The notes under the pieces: generated by a model
Database searches by the model: none
What the model was told of the DNA's origin: nothing
Seen by the model: the letters and a program-made list of their open reading frames with translations, nothing else
Position numbers and translations under genes: made by a program
In this document: positions 1 through 5,257 of the stretch, in pieces
Numbering within the stretch: the first letter of the stretch is position 1
How the letters are laid out: each line of letters begins with the position of its first letter
Source: a bacterium
GTDB taxonomy: Bacteria > Latescibacterota > UBA2968
Direction of reading: 5' to 3'
Assembly (NCBI GenBank): GCA_027296045.1
Contig: JAPUJS010000184.1
Coordinates: 1-5,744, forward strand
DNA length: 5,744 bases

Positions 1-96
1 ATTGATAAGACCGTTCAAAGGGGCCTGATCCACAAAAATACGGGTGCACGCTACAAAGCGAGCATTTCCCGTCACGTAGCAACTCTGGAATCCTGA
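1..96 (+). CDS. rpsT: 30S ribosomal protein S20, C-terminal fragment (partial, cut by window edge)
   Basis: The first frame reads 31 residues to a TGA at 94-96. It contains IDKTVQRGLIHKNTGARYK, which matches the conserved end of S20 (the family pattern is roughly IDKAAxKGxIHKNxAARxKS). S20 is a primary binder of 16S rRNA in the small subunit. Only the last third of the protein is present. The tail after the IHKN motif (SISRHVATLES) is less basic than in many S20 proteins, which usually end in a Lys/Arg-rich stretch. The gene converges on the cysteine operon and shares its terminator. The identification rests on a short but characteristic segment. Confidence 0.85.
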   Translation: MDKTVQRGLIHKNTGARYKASISRHVATLES

Positions 97-113
97 TGGA
101 ACCCTGCTTCCAT

Positions 114-152
114 AAAAAAGGCTCGATGTCAATTCGACATCGAGCCTTTTTT
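114..152. terminator. Bidirectional Rho-independent terminator between rpsT and the cysK end of the operon
   Basis: A perfect inverted repeat has a GC-rich core, GGCTCGATGTC (120-130) paired with GACATCGAGCC (136-146), and a 5-nt loop AATTC. It is flanked by A6 (114-119) and T6 (147-152), so either strand gives a hairpin followed by a U tract. It lies 17 nt after the rpsT stop and 19 nt after the cysK stop, so it can end both convergent transcripts. Confidence 0.95.
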
Positions 153-171
153 ACGCTTGTTCTTACCCGGC

Positions 172-1098
172 TCAATCAAATAAAAAGGTGCCCAGATACC
201 GTTCTCCCGTATCGGGCAAGATCACTACAAGCCGATCTTGCGAGCGCAACTTTTTGGCCACTTCCACCGCCGCGTAGGTAGCAGCTCCCGAAGAAATCCC
301 TGCTAAAATCCCTTCTTCCCGGGCCAATCGGCGGGTCATCGCCCGTGCATCGGTGTTGGAAACAGCAATCACCTGGTCCAAAATCTCCCGGTTGAGCACC
401 GGAGGAACCATCCCCGCGCCCAATCCGTCGATCTCGGTCGGACCCGGTTCTCCGCCCGACAATACCGCCGAATCCTGGGGTTCAACCCCCACCACCAGGG
501 TGTTGGCGCAATGCGCTTTCAATACCTCTCCCACCCCCGTTATCGTACCACCCGTTCCAATACCGGCCACAAACGCTTCTGGTGCACCCTCCATCTGAGT
601 CAAAATTTCCCGGGCGGTTGTTGCCCGATGGATGGCCGGATTGTCCGGATTTTCAAACTGCTTGGGCATAAAAAAATCCTGGTGTTCCGACTTCAACACC
701 TCTGCTTTTACCAGAGTACCTCGCATTCCGTCAAAGGCCGAAGTCAACACCACTTCTGCCCCAAAGGCCCGGAGCAACCGTTCCCGCTCTTCGCTCACGC
801 CTTTGGGCATAATGATCACCAGCTTATACCCTTTTACCGCCGCCGCCATCGCCAGCCCAATTCCCGTGTTTCCGCTGGTCGATTCAATAATTGTCATGCC
901 GGGCTTCAACGTCCCACTCTGCTCGGCCCCTTCAATCATTGCCAGCGCCGTTCGATCCTTCACGCTGCCGGCCGGATTGAAAAACTCCAATTTGGCCCAG
1001 ATGGAAGCCCCATCAGGCGGACCGACCCGATTGAGCCGCACAACCGGTGTGACCCCTATCAAGTCTAAAATTGTCTGGCCTTTTCTCAGTCCGTCCAT
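172..1098 (-). CDS. cysK: Cysteine synthase A (O-acetylserine sulfhydrylase), PLP-dependent
   Basis: This is a fold-type II PLP enzyme of 308 aa, the usual CysK length. It makes cysteine from O-acetylserine and sulfide in the cytoplasm. Numbered from the ATG at 1098, visible motifs are the PLP lysine in NPAGSVKDR (Lys47), the substrate loop STSGNTG (73-79), the phosphate-binding GTGGT (181-185), the ISSGAA serine motif near 260, and a closing PDTGERYL. A GTG at 1101 directly before the ATG could also start it. No good Shine-Dalgarno is visible, and the regulator's TAG is at 1104-1102, so translation is probably coupled. It is the last gene of the operon. It lacks the CysM-like RNMD/KNMD element seen in the other synthase of this window, so the two are different subfamilies. 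The adjacency to a CymR-like regulator matters, because CysK is the CymR partner in Firmicutes. Confidence 0.95.
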   Translation of the reverse strand: MDGLRKGQTILDLIGVTPVVRLNRVGPPDGASIWAKLEFFNPAGSVKDRTALAMIEGAEQSGTLKPGMTIIESTSGNTGIGLAMAAAVKGYKLVIIMPKGVSEERERLLRAFGAEVVLTSAFDGMRGTLVKAEVLKSEHQDFFMPKQFENPDNPAIHRATTAREILTQMEGAPEAFVAGIGTGGTITGVGEVLKAHCANTLVVGVEPQDSAVLSGGEPGPTEIDGLGAGMVPPVLNREILDQVIAVSNTDARAMTRRLAREEGILAGISSGAATYAAVEVAKKLRSQDRLVVILPDTGERYLGTFLFD

Positions 1099-1101
1099 CA
1101 C

Positions 1102-1524
1102 CTAAATCCGAAATGTGAAGTTGGCCTGCCGTATCTGCTGTTTCCGGCACAAATCACGAAATGTCACCGATGAAAGCACCCCGTTGATCGCAGCTTCTAC
1201 GTCTGTCCAAACCTCTTCCAACACCTCCGATGCCCCGCCATGATTTTTCCCGCCCGGCAAATCGATTGGCCCTTCTAAAACGGCCAACACATCCTGGACC
1301 GTCACATCCTCGGGGCGTTGCAGTAAAACATGCCCACCCTTGGGACCCCGTGTGCTCTGTACGATTCCTGCTTTGCGCAGCAGATTGAGCAATTGCACCA
1401 AATACGCCTCGGGGATCTGCTGTCGGGACGCAATATTGGCGCTTTGCAGGTGCCCTTGTCCATAGTGCATCGCCAGGTCCAACACCGCCCGCAAACCATA
1501 ATTACCCTTGGCGGAAATATGCAT
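1102..1524 (-). CDS. cymR: Rrf2-family transcriptional regulator, CymR-like
   Basis: This 140-aa protein starts MHISAKGNYGLRAVLDLA, the usual Rrf2 opening. A winged helix-turn-helix follows at about residues 26-70 (IASRQQIPEAYLVQLLNLLR, then a GPKGGHVL wing), then the dimerisation helix. The three cysteines that bind the Fe-S cluster in IscR-type members (around residues 90-105) are absent; the only cysteine is Cys126. This points to CymR, the cluster-free repressor of cysteine metabolism. The VLEGPI segment and the C-terminus (FTFRI) resemble B. subtilis CymR, which I recall as ending in MFYI. The second of two tandem ATGs (1524 rather than 1527) is chosen, because GAGG then lies 7 nt upstream and the protein start fits the family. 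It is sandwiched between cysO and cysK and likely controls this operon and cysH through the 25-27 bp operators described here. The family is certain; the CymR assignment is inferred. Confidence 0.88.
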   Translation of the reverse strand: MHISAKGNYGLRAVLDLAMHYGQGHLQSANIASRQQIPEAYLVQLLNLLRKAGIVQSTRGPKGGHVLLQRPEDVTVQDVLAVLEGPIDLPGGKNHGGASEVLEEVWTDVEAAINGVLSSVTFRDLCRKQQIRQANFTFRI

Positions 1525-1540
1525 CATCCCACCTCATCGC

Positions 1541-1822
1541 TCAACAGCACCCCCCGGCAATGGCCGGAATAATGGTTACCTGATCGCCCTCTTTCAATGC
1601 CGTATCTGGGCCATCCAGGAACCGAATATCTTCTTCGTTCACATAAATATTCACAAACCGCCGGATGCTACCGTCCTCGTCCACAATCCGTTCTTTAATC
1701 CCGGCGTGCTGGCCTTCCAAGTTGTCGATCAACTCGCCAATGGTGCCACCATCTACATCCACATCGGCCTGGTCACCCGTAAACTTTCGCAGCGGAGTCG
1801 GAATTCTCACAGTCACAGCCAT
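1541..1822 (-). CDS. cysO: CysO-like ubiquitin-fold sulfur carrier protein with a Gly-Gly-Cys-Cys tail
   Basis: This 93-aa beta-grasp protein of the MoaD/ThiS family carries sulfur as a C-terminal thiocarboxylate. It resembles mycobacterial CysO much more than MoaD or ThiS: the opening VTVRIPTPLRKFTG, the signature FVNIYVNEEDIRF (about residues 56-68) and the end VTIIPAIAGG all have close CysO counterparts (from memory, FVNIYVNDEDVRF and PAVAGG). CysO donates sulfur to CysM, and the resulting CysO-Cys adduct is cleaved by the metalloprotease Mec. The oddity is two further residues after the di-glycine: the last codons read GGG GGG TGC TGT TGA. The C-terminus must therefore be trimmed before activation, presumably by the JAMM protease in the operon. 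The ATG abuts the TAG of the preceding gene and has an excellent ribosome binding site. No E1-like activating enzyme is in view. Confidence 0.92.
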   Translation of the reverse strand: MAVTVRIPTPLRKFTGDQADVDVDGGTIGELIDNLEGQHAGIKERIVDEDGSIRRFVNIYVNEEDIRFLDGPDTALKEGDQVTIIPAIAGGCC

Positions 1823-2860
1823 CTAAGCACCTCCTTCAATGGGCGTTTCATCATACGACCCACACCAGGCGGCAATTGCAGCCTGGCGGTCGGCTAATTG
1901 TTCAAAATCGGTCAACAAAAACTCGACGGGCATTCGCGCCTTAACAGCCTGATCGTAATCGTCCAGAAGCCCGGGATTCGATTCGGTAAGCACCCGGCCC
2001 ACAAGATCTCCTGCCACTTCCCCACTCACCACAGCCTTTGCAATTCCGGCCCCACCAAACGGCTCGGACAACCCGCCCGCATCTCCCGCCAGCAAAACAT
2101 GCCCTGCCCGCATGGAATCGAGCGATCCATTGACGGGCAACAATCCACCCGTATAACTTAATACCCCATCAAAAACAAGCCCCTCGGCCACCATCTGGTG
2201 TAAAAACCGGGTTAAGCAATGTTTTAAATACCGGGCTTCCGGGCGTGAAAGGGTCACTCCCAGCCGGGCGGTCCGGCCACACGGCACAAACCAGGCCACG
2301 CCTTCTGGCTTTCCGGGCAGCCGAAAAAATGTCAGCCACGCCTCCGGTGTTTTCAATCCCACCTCATATTGCATACTCACCCAAAATCGGTGGTTCACCA
2401 GCCCCACGGACTTTCCCACCACCGAACCCGGCCCATCGGCACCCAGGATAAACTGCCCTTCAAAATCGGCCTCCAGCCCCCCCCGTCTCCCGACCACACG
2501 GGACCCTTCCCGTTTCAACACCATTGCATGGGCCAGATCGGCCCCGGCCTCTAATGCCCGGATGGCAAGCGTCTTGTCAAACCGCGTTCGATCCAGGATA
2601 AATCCCTCGGATTTCACCTTTCGAACCGCACCGTCCATTCCCACAAACCGCACGCCCTCCACCGGCTGTAACACCGCACTTTCGTCAAATCTCGTCCGGG
2701 CCTTCAGCCAGAAAGGCACATAGCCGGCGCACCGGGGCGGCATTCCCACCGAACGCCTTCGGTCAATCATCATCACCGAAAGACCGCGCTCGGCCGCCAC
2801 ACGCGCAGCCGTCGCTCCGGCCGGGCCGCACCCCACAACAATCAGATCGAATCGGTCCAG
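1823..2860 (-). CDS. FAD-dependent oxidoreductase, geranylgeranyl reductase-like family
   Basis: Starting at CTG 2860, this encodes 345 aa. It opens with a Rossmann FAD-binding element, DLIVVGCGPAGATAARVAAE (GxGxxG at residues 10-15), with the ribose-binding acidic residue in MMIDRR. Next come a PPRCAGYV segment resembling the conserved Cys-x-Gly of geranylgeranyl reductases, a GADGPGS motif (second FAD contact) and LLAGDAGGLSEPFGGAGI, the C-terminal FAD motif. No signal peptide or membrane segment is seen. The first ATG/GTG/TTG in frame is GTG 2836, but it falls inside the first beta strand and would remove part of the nucleotide fold. CTG 2860 has AAGGA 8 nt upstream and restores the strand. 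Family members reduce isoprenoid double bonds or hydroxylate aromatics; the substrate here is unknown. No role for such an enzyme in cysteine synthesis is known to me, though its place between mec and cysO, abutting cysO, argues for a linked role. Confidence 0.85.
   Translation of the reverse strand: MDRFDLIVVGCGPAGATAARVAAERGLSVMMIDRRRSVGMPPRCAGYVPFWLKARTRFDESAVLQPVEGVRFVGMDGAVRKVKSEGFILDRTRFDKTLAIRALEAGADLAHAMVLKREGSRVVGRRGGLEADFEGQFILGADGPGSVVGKSVGLVNHRFWVSMQYEVGLKTPEAWLTFFRLPGKPEGVAWFVPCGRTARLGVTLSRPEARYLKHCLTRFLHQMVAEGLVFDGVLSYTGGLLPVNGSLDSMRAGHVLLAGDAGGLSEPFGGAGIAKAVVSGEVAGDLVGRVLTESNPGLLDDYDQAVKARMPVEFLLTDFEQLADRQAAIAAWCGSYDETPIEGGA
1828..1836 (-). promoter_or_regulatory. Strong Shine-Dalgarno for cysO inside the end of the upstream gene
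   Basis: On the minus strand AAGGAGGTG lies 5 nt before the cysO ATG (GGAGG core 7 nt before it). It overlaps the last sense codons (GAA GGA GGT GCT) of the FAD oxidoreductase. This is the best ribosome binding site in the operon. It suggests the small carrier is made in higher amounts than its neighbours. Confidence 0.85.
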
Positions 2861-2868
2861 AAACGCAA

Positions 2869-2873
2869 TCCTT
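2869..2873 (-). promoter_or_regulatory. Ribosome binding site supporting a CTG start
   Basis: Minus-strand AAGGA is followed by 8 nt and then the in-frame CTG at 2860. It lies in the 30-nt gap after the protease stop. No ATG, GTG or TTG occurs in frame between that stop (2893-2891) and GTG 2836, so a non-standard start is the simplest way to build the complete FAD-binding strand. An in-frame ATT at 2869 is a less likely alternative because it overlaps the Shine-Dalgarno. Confidence 0.55.
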
Positions 2874-2890
2874 CGCCTGGATCTATAGAT

Positions 2891-3334
2891 TTATACACGA
2901 ATTTCTACAAACCCCTTCTTCCCCTCCACCCACTGGAACACCTTTTTCTCCTGCACATCCCCATCGACAACAGAAACCACCGGGTAGATCACACCAGGAT
3001 AGGTGGGCTCACCAAAAAAAGTGGCCGCATCCCGATCTTCCTGCGAAAAATATGCATCGCAGTCAATATGCGAATGGTAAAACGCCACCAGATTTCCCCC
3101 GGCCTGCTCGGTCTGACTCAAGATTTTGTGGACCTGCATATCGTCCATCCGATAGGCCGTGCGGGCAGTCCGTGGGTGGGTCTCTGGATCTTTTTTGTGC
3201 AATTTGTCCTGAATATTTTCACACCGTTGCACCACAAAGCCCCCGTTGCCGTCGGATGTGACAATACCACAACATTCGGCCGGATAATCTACTTTTGCAT
3301 GGTCAAAAATCTGATCCCAAACCGCCTCGTTCAT
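2891..3334 (-). CDS. mec: JAMM/MPN+ zinc metalloprotease, Mec-like, predicted to process CysO
   Basis: This 147-aa single-domain protein has the complete JAMM signature: catalytic Glu20 in PAECCGIV, His87 and His89 in AFYHSHIDCDAYFSQEDRD, Ser97 and Asp100 (HxH, seven residues, Ser, two residues, Asp). Free-standing bacterial JAMM proteins of this size cleave after the di-glycine of ubiquitin-like sulfur carriers. Known examples are Mec (releases cysteine from CysO-Cys), QbsD and HcyD (remove C-terminal extensions). Here it probably does both jobs, since cysO ends in GGCC. ATG 3334 is preferred over an upstream GTG at 3367: it is preceded by AGGGAG about 10 nt away and lies after the cysM stop, and the extra 11 residues would overlap cysM and do not fit the domain. 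Two cysteines (Cys21, Cys22) follow the catalytic Glu. It lies 14 nt after cysM. Confidence 0.92.
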   Translation of the reverse strand: MNEAVWDQIFDHAKVDYPAECCGIVTSDGNGGFVVQRCENIQDKLHKKDPETHPRTARTAYRMDDMQVHKILSQTEQAGGNLVAFYHSHIDCDAYFSQEDRDAATFFGEPTYPGVIYPVVSVVDGDVQEKKVFQWVEGKKGFVEIRV

Positions 3335-3348
3335 ATAACAACATCTCC

Positions 3349-4296
3349 CTATGGATCCGACCGCCACATAGGCGTGCTCATATATTTTTCTCCGCTGTCG
3401 GGAAACAAGGTGACAACCGTGCCCGTTTCCAACCCTTCGGCCACCTTCAACGCCCCGACCATTGCTGCCCCACCAGAGTGTCCGACCAAAATCCCCAGTT
3501 CCTTTGTCAGACGCCGGCCCATTTCATAGGCCTCTTCCGTTTCGACAACCATTTTTTGATCGTAGACCGAAACATCATAAATGCCCGGAACAATCGATAC
3601 GTCCATATTTTTCAGGCCCTCAATTCCGTGGAACTCGGGCGGTTCGATCGCCACAACCTGAACATCCGGATTGAATTCCTTGAGCCTTTTTCCGGTTCCC
3701 ATCACCGTACCACTTGTGCCAAGTGTGGCCACAAAATGCGTGACCCGACCTTCGGTCTGAGACCAGATTTCAGGGGCCGTGTACAAATGATGCGCCCTGG
3801 GATTGGACGGGTTATTGTATTGATCGGGCTTATAATATTGCTCGGGATGTGCAGAGAAAATCTCCCGGCATTTTAAAATGGCACCATCCGATCCTTCCAA
3901 AGGATCGCTTAAAACCAGACGCGCGCCATAGGTTTGAATCACATACCGCCGTTCCACACTCACACTTTCGGGCATCACCAGTTCCACCTGATATCCCCTG
4001 GCCGCCCCAATCATGGCATAGGAAATACCCGTATTGCCCGAAGTCGAATCCAAAATCACCTTGTCTGGGGTCAACTCTCCCGACACCTCGGCATCTAAAA
4101 TCATCTGCAAAGCCGGCCGATCCTTCACCGATCCACCGGGATTAAACATCTCCATCTTTGCATAAATATCCACACCCGGCTTCAAGTGATCGGTCAACCG
4201 GGAAATGCGCAACAGCGGCGTATTTCCAATCGCATCCACAATCGATGCCTGGATGACCTGCCTTCCCGCTGCGGTTTTGAGATCCAGAACAGCCAT
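3349..4296 (-). CDS. cysM: Cysteine synthase, CysM type (protein thiocarboxylate-dependent, probable O-phosphoserine user)
   Basis: This 315-aa PLP enzyme is the first gene of the operon. Visible motifs: PLP lysine in NPGGSVKDR (Lys58), STSGNTG (84-90), MPESVSVERR, THFVATLGTSGTVMGTG (phosphate loop) and a C-terminal PDSGEKYMST. The block GLKNMD...VPGIYD (about 227-240) matches ALRNMD...VPELYD of M. tuberculosis CysM, whose Arg220 selects O-phosphoserine; here Lys229 takes that position and keeps the positive charge. With mec and cysO in the same operon, a CysO-thiocarboxylate route is strongly supported. The C-terminal tail after KYMST is about 8 residues, shorter than the active-site-covering tail I recall in mycobacterial CysM. 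ATG 4296, with AGGG 5 nt upstream, is preferred. GTG 4359 would add 21 residues encoded by the leader hairpin region and outside the family domain. Confidence 0.92.
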   Translation of the reverse strand: MAVLDLKTAAGRQVIQASIVDAIGNTPLLRISRLTDHLKPGVDIYAKMEMFNPGGSVKDRPALQMILDAEVSGELTPDKVILDSTSGNTGISYAMIGAARGYQVELVMPESVSVERRYVIQTYGARLVLSDPLEGSDGAILKCREIFSAHPEQYYKPDQYNNPSNPRAHHLYTAPEIWSQTEGRVTHFVATLGTSGTVMGTGKRLKEFNPDVQVVAIEPPEFHGIEGLKNMDVSIVPGIYDVSVYDQKMVVETEEAYEMGRRLTKELGILVGHSGGAAMVGALKVAEGLETGTVVTLFPDSGEKYMSTPMWRSDP

Positions 4297-4316
4297 ATCC
4301 ACCCTGCCAAACCTAC

Positions 4317-4341
4317 AAAAATGGCCCCTTGAGGGGACCAT
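4317..4341 (-). promoter_or_regulatory. Possible attenuator hairpin in the cysM operon leader
   Basis: The minus-strand RNA can form ATGG-(bulged T)-CCCC, loop TCAA, GGGG-CCAT, followed directly by TTTT and G. That is 8 base pairs with a short U tract, about 20 nt before the cysM start and inside the predicted leader. Upstream, CTGGT and ACCGG can form a second small hairpin, and a GACC near 4371 could compete for the GGTC of the terminator arm. This resembles an intrinsic terminator used for attenuation, but the U tract is short and no riboswitch class was recognised. Confidence 0.4.
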
Positions 4342-4379
4342 CATTCCGGTTATTTTCACACCAGGTTCTCGGTCTTACA

Positions 4380-4407
4380 AATATATATTCTTTACTCTTA
4401 GAGTCAA
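4380..4407 (-). promoter_or_regulatory. Sigma-70-type promoter of the cysM-mec-FAD-cysO-cymR-cysK operon
   Basis: Minus strand: -35 TTGACT (4407-4402), 16-bp spacer, -10 TATATT (4385-4380). Each box differs from consensus at one position. Predicted transcription start is near 4373, giving a leader of about 77 nt to ATG 4296. The -35 and spacer lie inside a near-perfect palindrome, so the promoter looks repressible. Confidence 0.75.
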
Positions 4408-4412
4408 GAATA
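4386..4412. promoter_or_regulatory. 27-bp palindromic operator over the cysM promoter
   Basis: The arms are TATTCTTTACTCT (4386-4398) and AGAGTCAAGAATA (4400-4412) around a central T. Twelve of thirteen positions pair. The site covers the whole -35 box and the spacer up to the -10. Rrf2 dimers such as IscR and CymR bind sites of about 25-27 bp, and an Rrf2 gene is in the operon, so autoregulation is likely. The half ATTCTTTACT is nearly the same as ATTGTTTACT in the cysH repeats. Confidence 0.65.
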
Positions 4413-4448
4413 ATAAAAACGACCTTCCGCCTACACCGAAAGGTCGTT
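4411..4448 (-). terminator. Rho-independent terminator of cysH
   Basis: On the minus strand AACGACCTT (4448-4440) pairs with AAGGTCGTT (4426-4418). The loop is 13 nt and a TTTATTATT tract follows. It starts 27 nt after the cysH stop. The plus-strand side has no T run, so it acts on cysH. It separates cysH from the next operon, whose -35 box starts only a few bases further on. Confidence 0.85.
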
Positions 4449-4475
4449 CTCCATTCGCCTTTTGTTCCACCCAAC

Positions 4476-5240
4476 CTAATCGGCCGCCGCTGCTGTCTCC
4501 ACCTGTACCGGGGAATCGGACGGTTCTACCGACCCCATAAATGTATGAATTCCGCATTCTGTCTTGGCCGTTCCCGCCCAGCGACCTGCCCGTTCGTCGT
4601 CGGTATTGCCCACGGCCTGGGTGCAGGGCCAGCAACCGACACTGGGATACCCCTGATCCAGCAACGGGTTATAGGGCACATCGTGAACCAAAATATAATC
4701 CCAGACCTGTTTCCGAGTCCAATTGGCCATCGGATTGACCTTGACAAGGCTCCGCCCCGAATGTGTTCGGTAGGCCTCCAGAATACCAATCCCCTTCCGC
4801 GTATCCGACTGATCCCGACGCAAACTGGTCATCCATCCGTCCAGATCGGCCAATTTGCGCTGAAGCGGCTCCACCTTTCGCATCCAGCAGCATCGATCGG
4901 GATCGTGGCGAAAAAGAGCCCCCCCAAACTTCCGATCCTGCTCGGATACACTCAGCCGGGGGTGCAGCGATTCAATCTCAAAACCGTAGCGGGCTTCCAA
5001 CTGGGATTTTAAATCCAATGTCTCCTGAAATAAATACCCCGTATCAATTGTGAAAACAGGAATTTGTGGCACAGTCTGTTGGATCACATCCAACAAGACC
5101 ATTCCTGTAGACCCAAACGCCGTCCCAAATGCCAGCCTGCCCCCGAATTTCTCCCACGCCCAGCGCACAATCTCTTCGGGAGAAGCAGTTTCAAACACCC
5201 TATTCTGTTGTGCTAGTTCAAATGGTTCCAGAGACCCCAC
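4476..5240 (-). CDS. cysH: Adenylyl-sulfate (APS) reductase, 4Fe-4S type, thioredoxin-dependent
   Basis: This 254-aa cytoplasmic enzyme reduces activated sulfate to sulfite. In order: a PP-loop nucleotide-binding region (LAFGTAFGSTGMVLLD, about 36-51), IDTGYLFQET (65-74), the first cluster pair CCWMRK (Cys117, Cys118), WMTSLRRDQSDTR (136-148), KVNPMANWT (167-175), YPSVGCWPC (Cys203, Cys206) and the catalytic KTECGIH (Cys229). The CC/CxxC pairs bind a 4Fe-4S cluster and mark the APS-using class rather than the cluster-free PAPS enzyme of enterobacteria. The tail after Cys229 is about 25 residues, Ala-rich and poorly conserved. The start is a GTG; AGGG lies 7 nt upstream in a context (AGGGTGGAT) shared with the cysM start. 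It has its own promoter and terminator and is transcribed alone. No sulfate adenylyltransferase or sulfite reductase gene is in the window. Confidence 0.95.
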   Translation of the reverse strand: MGSLEPFELAQQNRVFETASPEEIVRWAWEKFGGRLAFGTAFGSTGMVLLDVIQQTVPQIPVFTIDTGYLFQETLDLKSQLEARYGFEIESLHPRLSVSEQDRKFGGALFRHDPDRCCWMRKVEPLQRKLADLDGWMTSLRRDQSDTRKGIGILEAYRTHSGRSLVKVNPMANWTRKQVWDYILVHDVPYNPLLDQGYPSVGCWPCTQAVGNTDDERAGRWAGTAKTECGIHTFMGSVEPSDSPVQVETAAAAD

Positions 5241-5257
5241 AAATCCACCCTTTATTT

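Noticed and set aside
96..281. 61-codon plus-strand frame starting at the rpsT stop
   Set aside because: It runs through the symmetric terminator and into the antisense of cysK, and has no recognisable protein features.
353..1105. Several long plus-strand frames opposite cysK
   Set aside because: They are antisense shadows of a clearly functional PLP enzyme; translations are low-complexity and show no family motifs.
1102..1524. IscR-type Fe-S sensing regulator
   Set aside because: The three cluster cysteines are missing; only one cysteine occurs in the protein and it is near the C-terminus.
1541..1822. MoaD (molybdopterin) or ThiS (thiamine) assignment for the carrier
   Set aside because: No molybdenum cofactor or thiamine genes are nearby; the FVNIYVNEEDIRF signature and the cysM-mec context match CysO.
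3335..3367. GTG 3367 as the start of the JAMM protease
   Set aside because: It would overlap the cysM end by 19 nt and add 11 residues outside the domain. ATG 3334 has a Shine-Dalgarno and follows the cysM stop.
4297..4359. GTG 4359 as the start of cysM
   Set aside because: The extra 21 residues come from the leader hairpin region, are not family-like, and start only about 15 nt after the predicted transcription start without a Shine-Dalgarno.
4476..5240. Cluster-free PAPS reductase
   Set aside because: The CC and CxxC cysteine pairs of the 4Fe-4S APS reductase class are all present.
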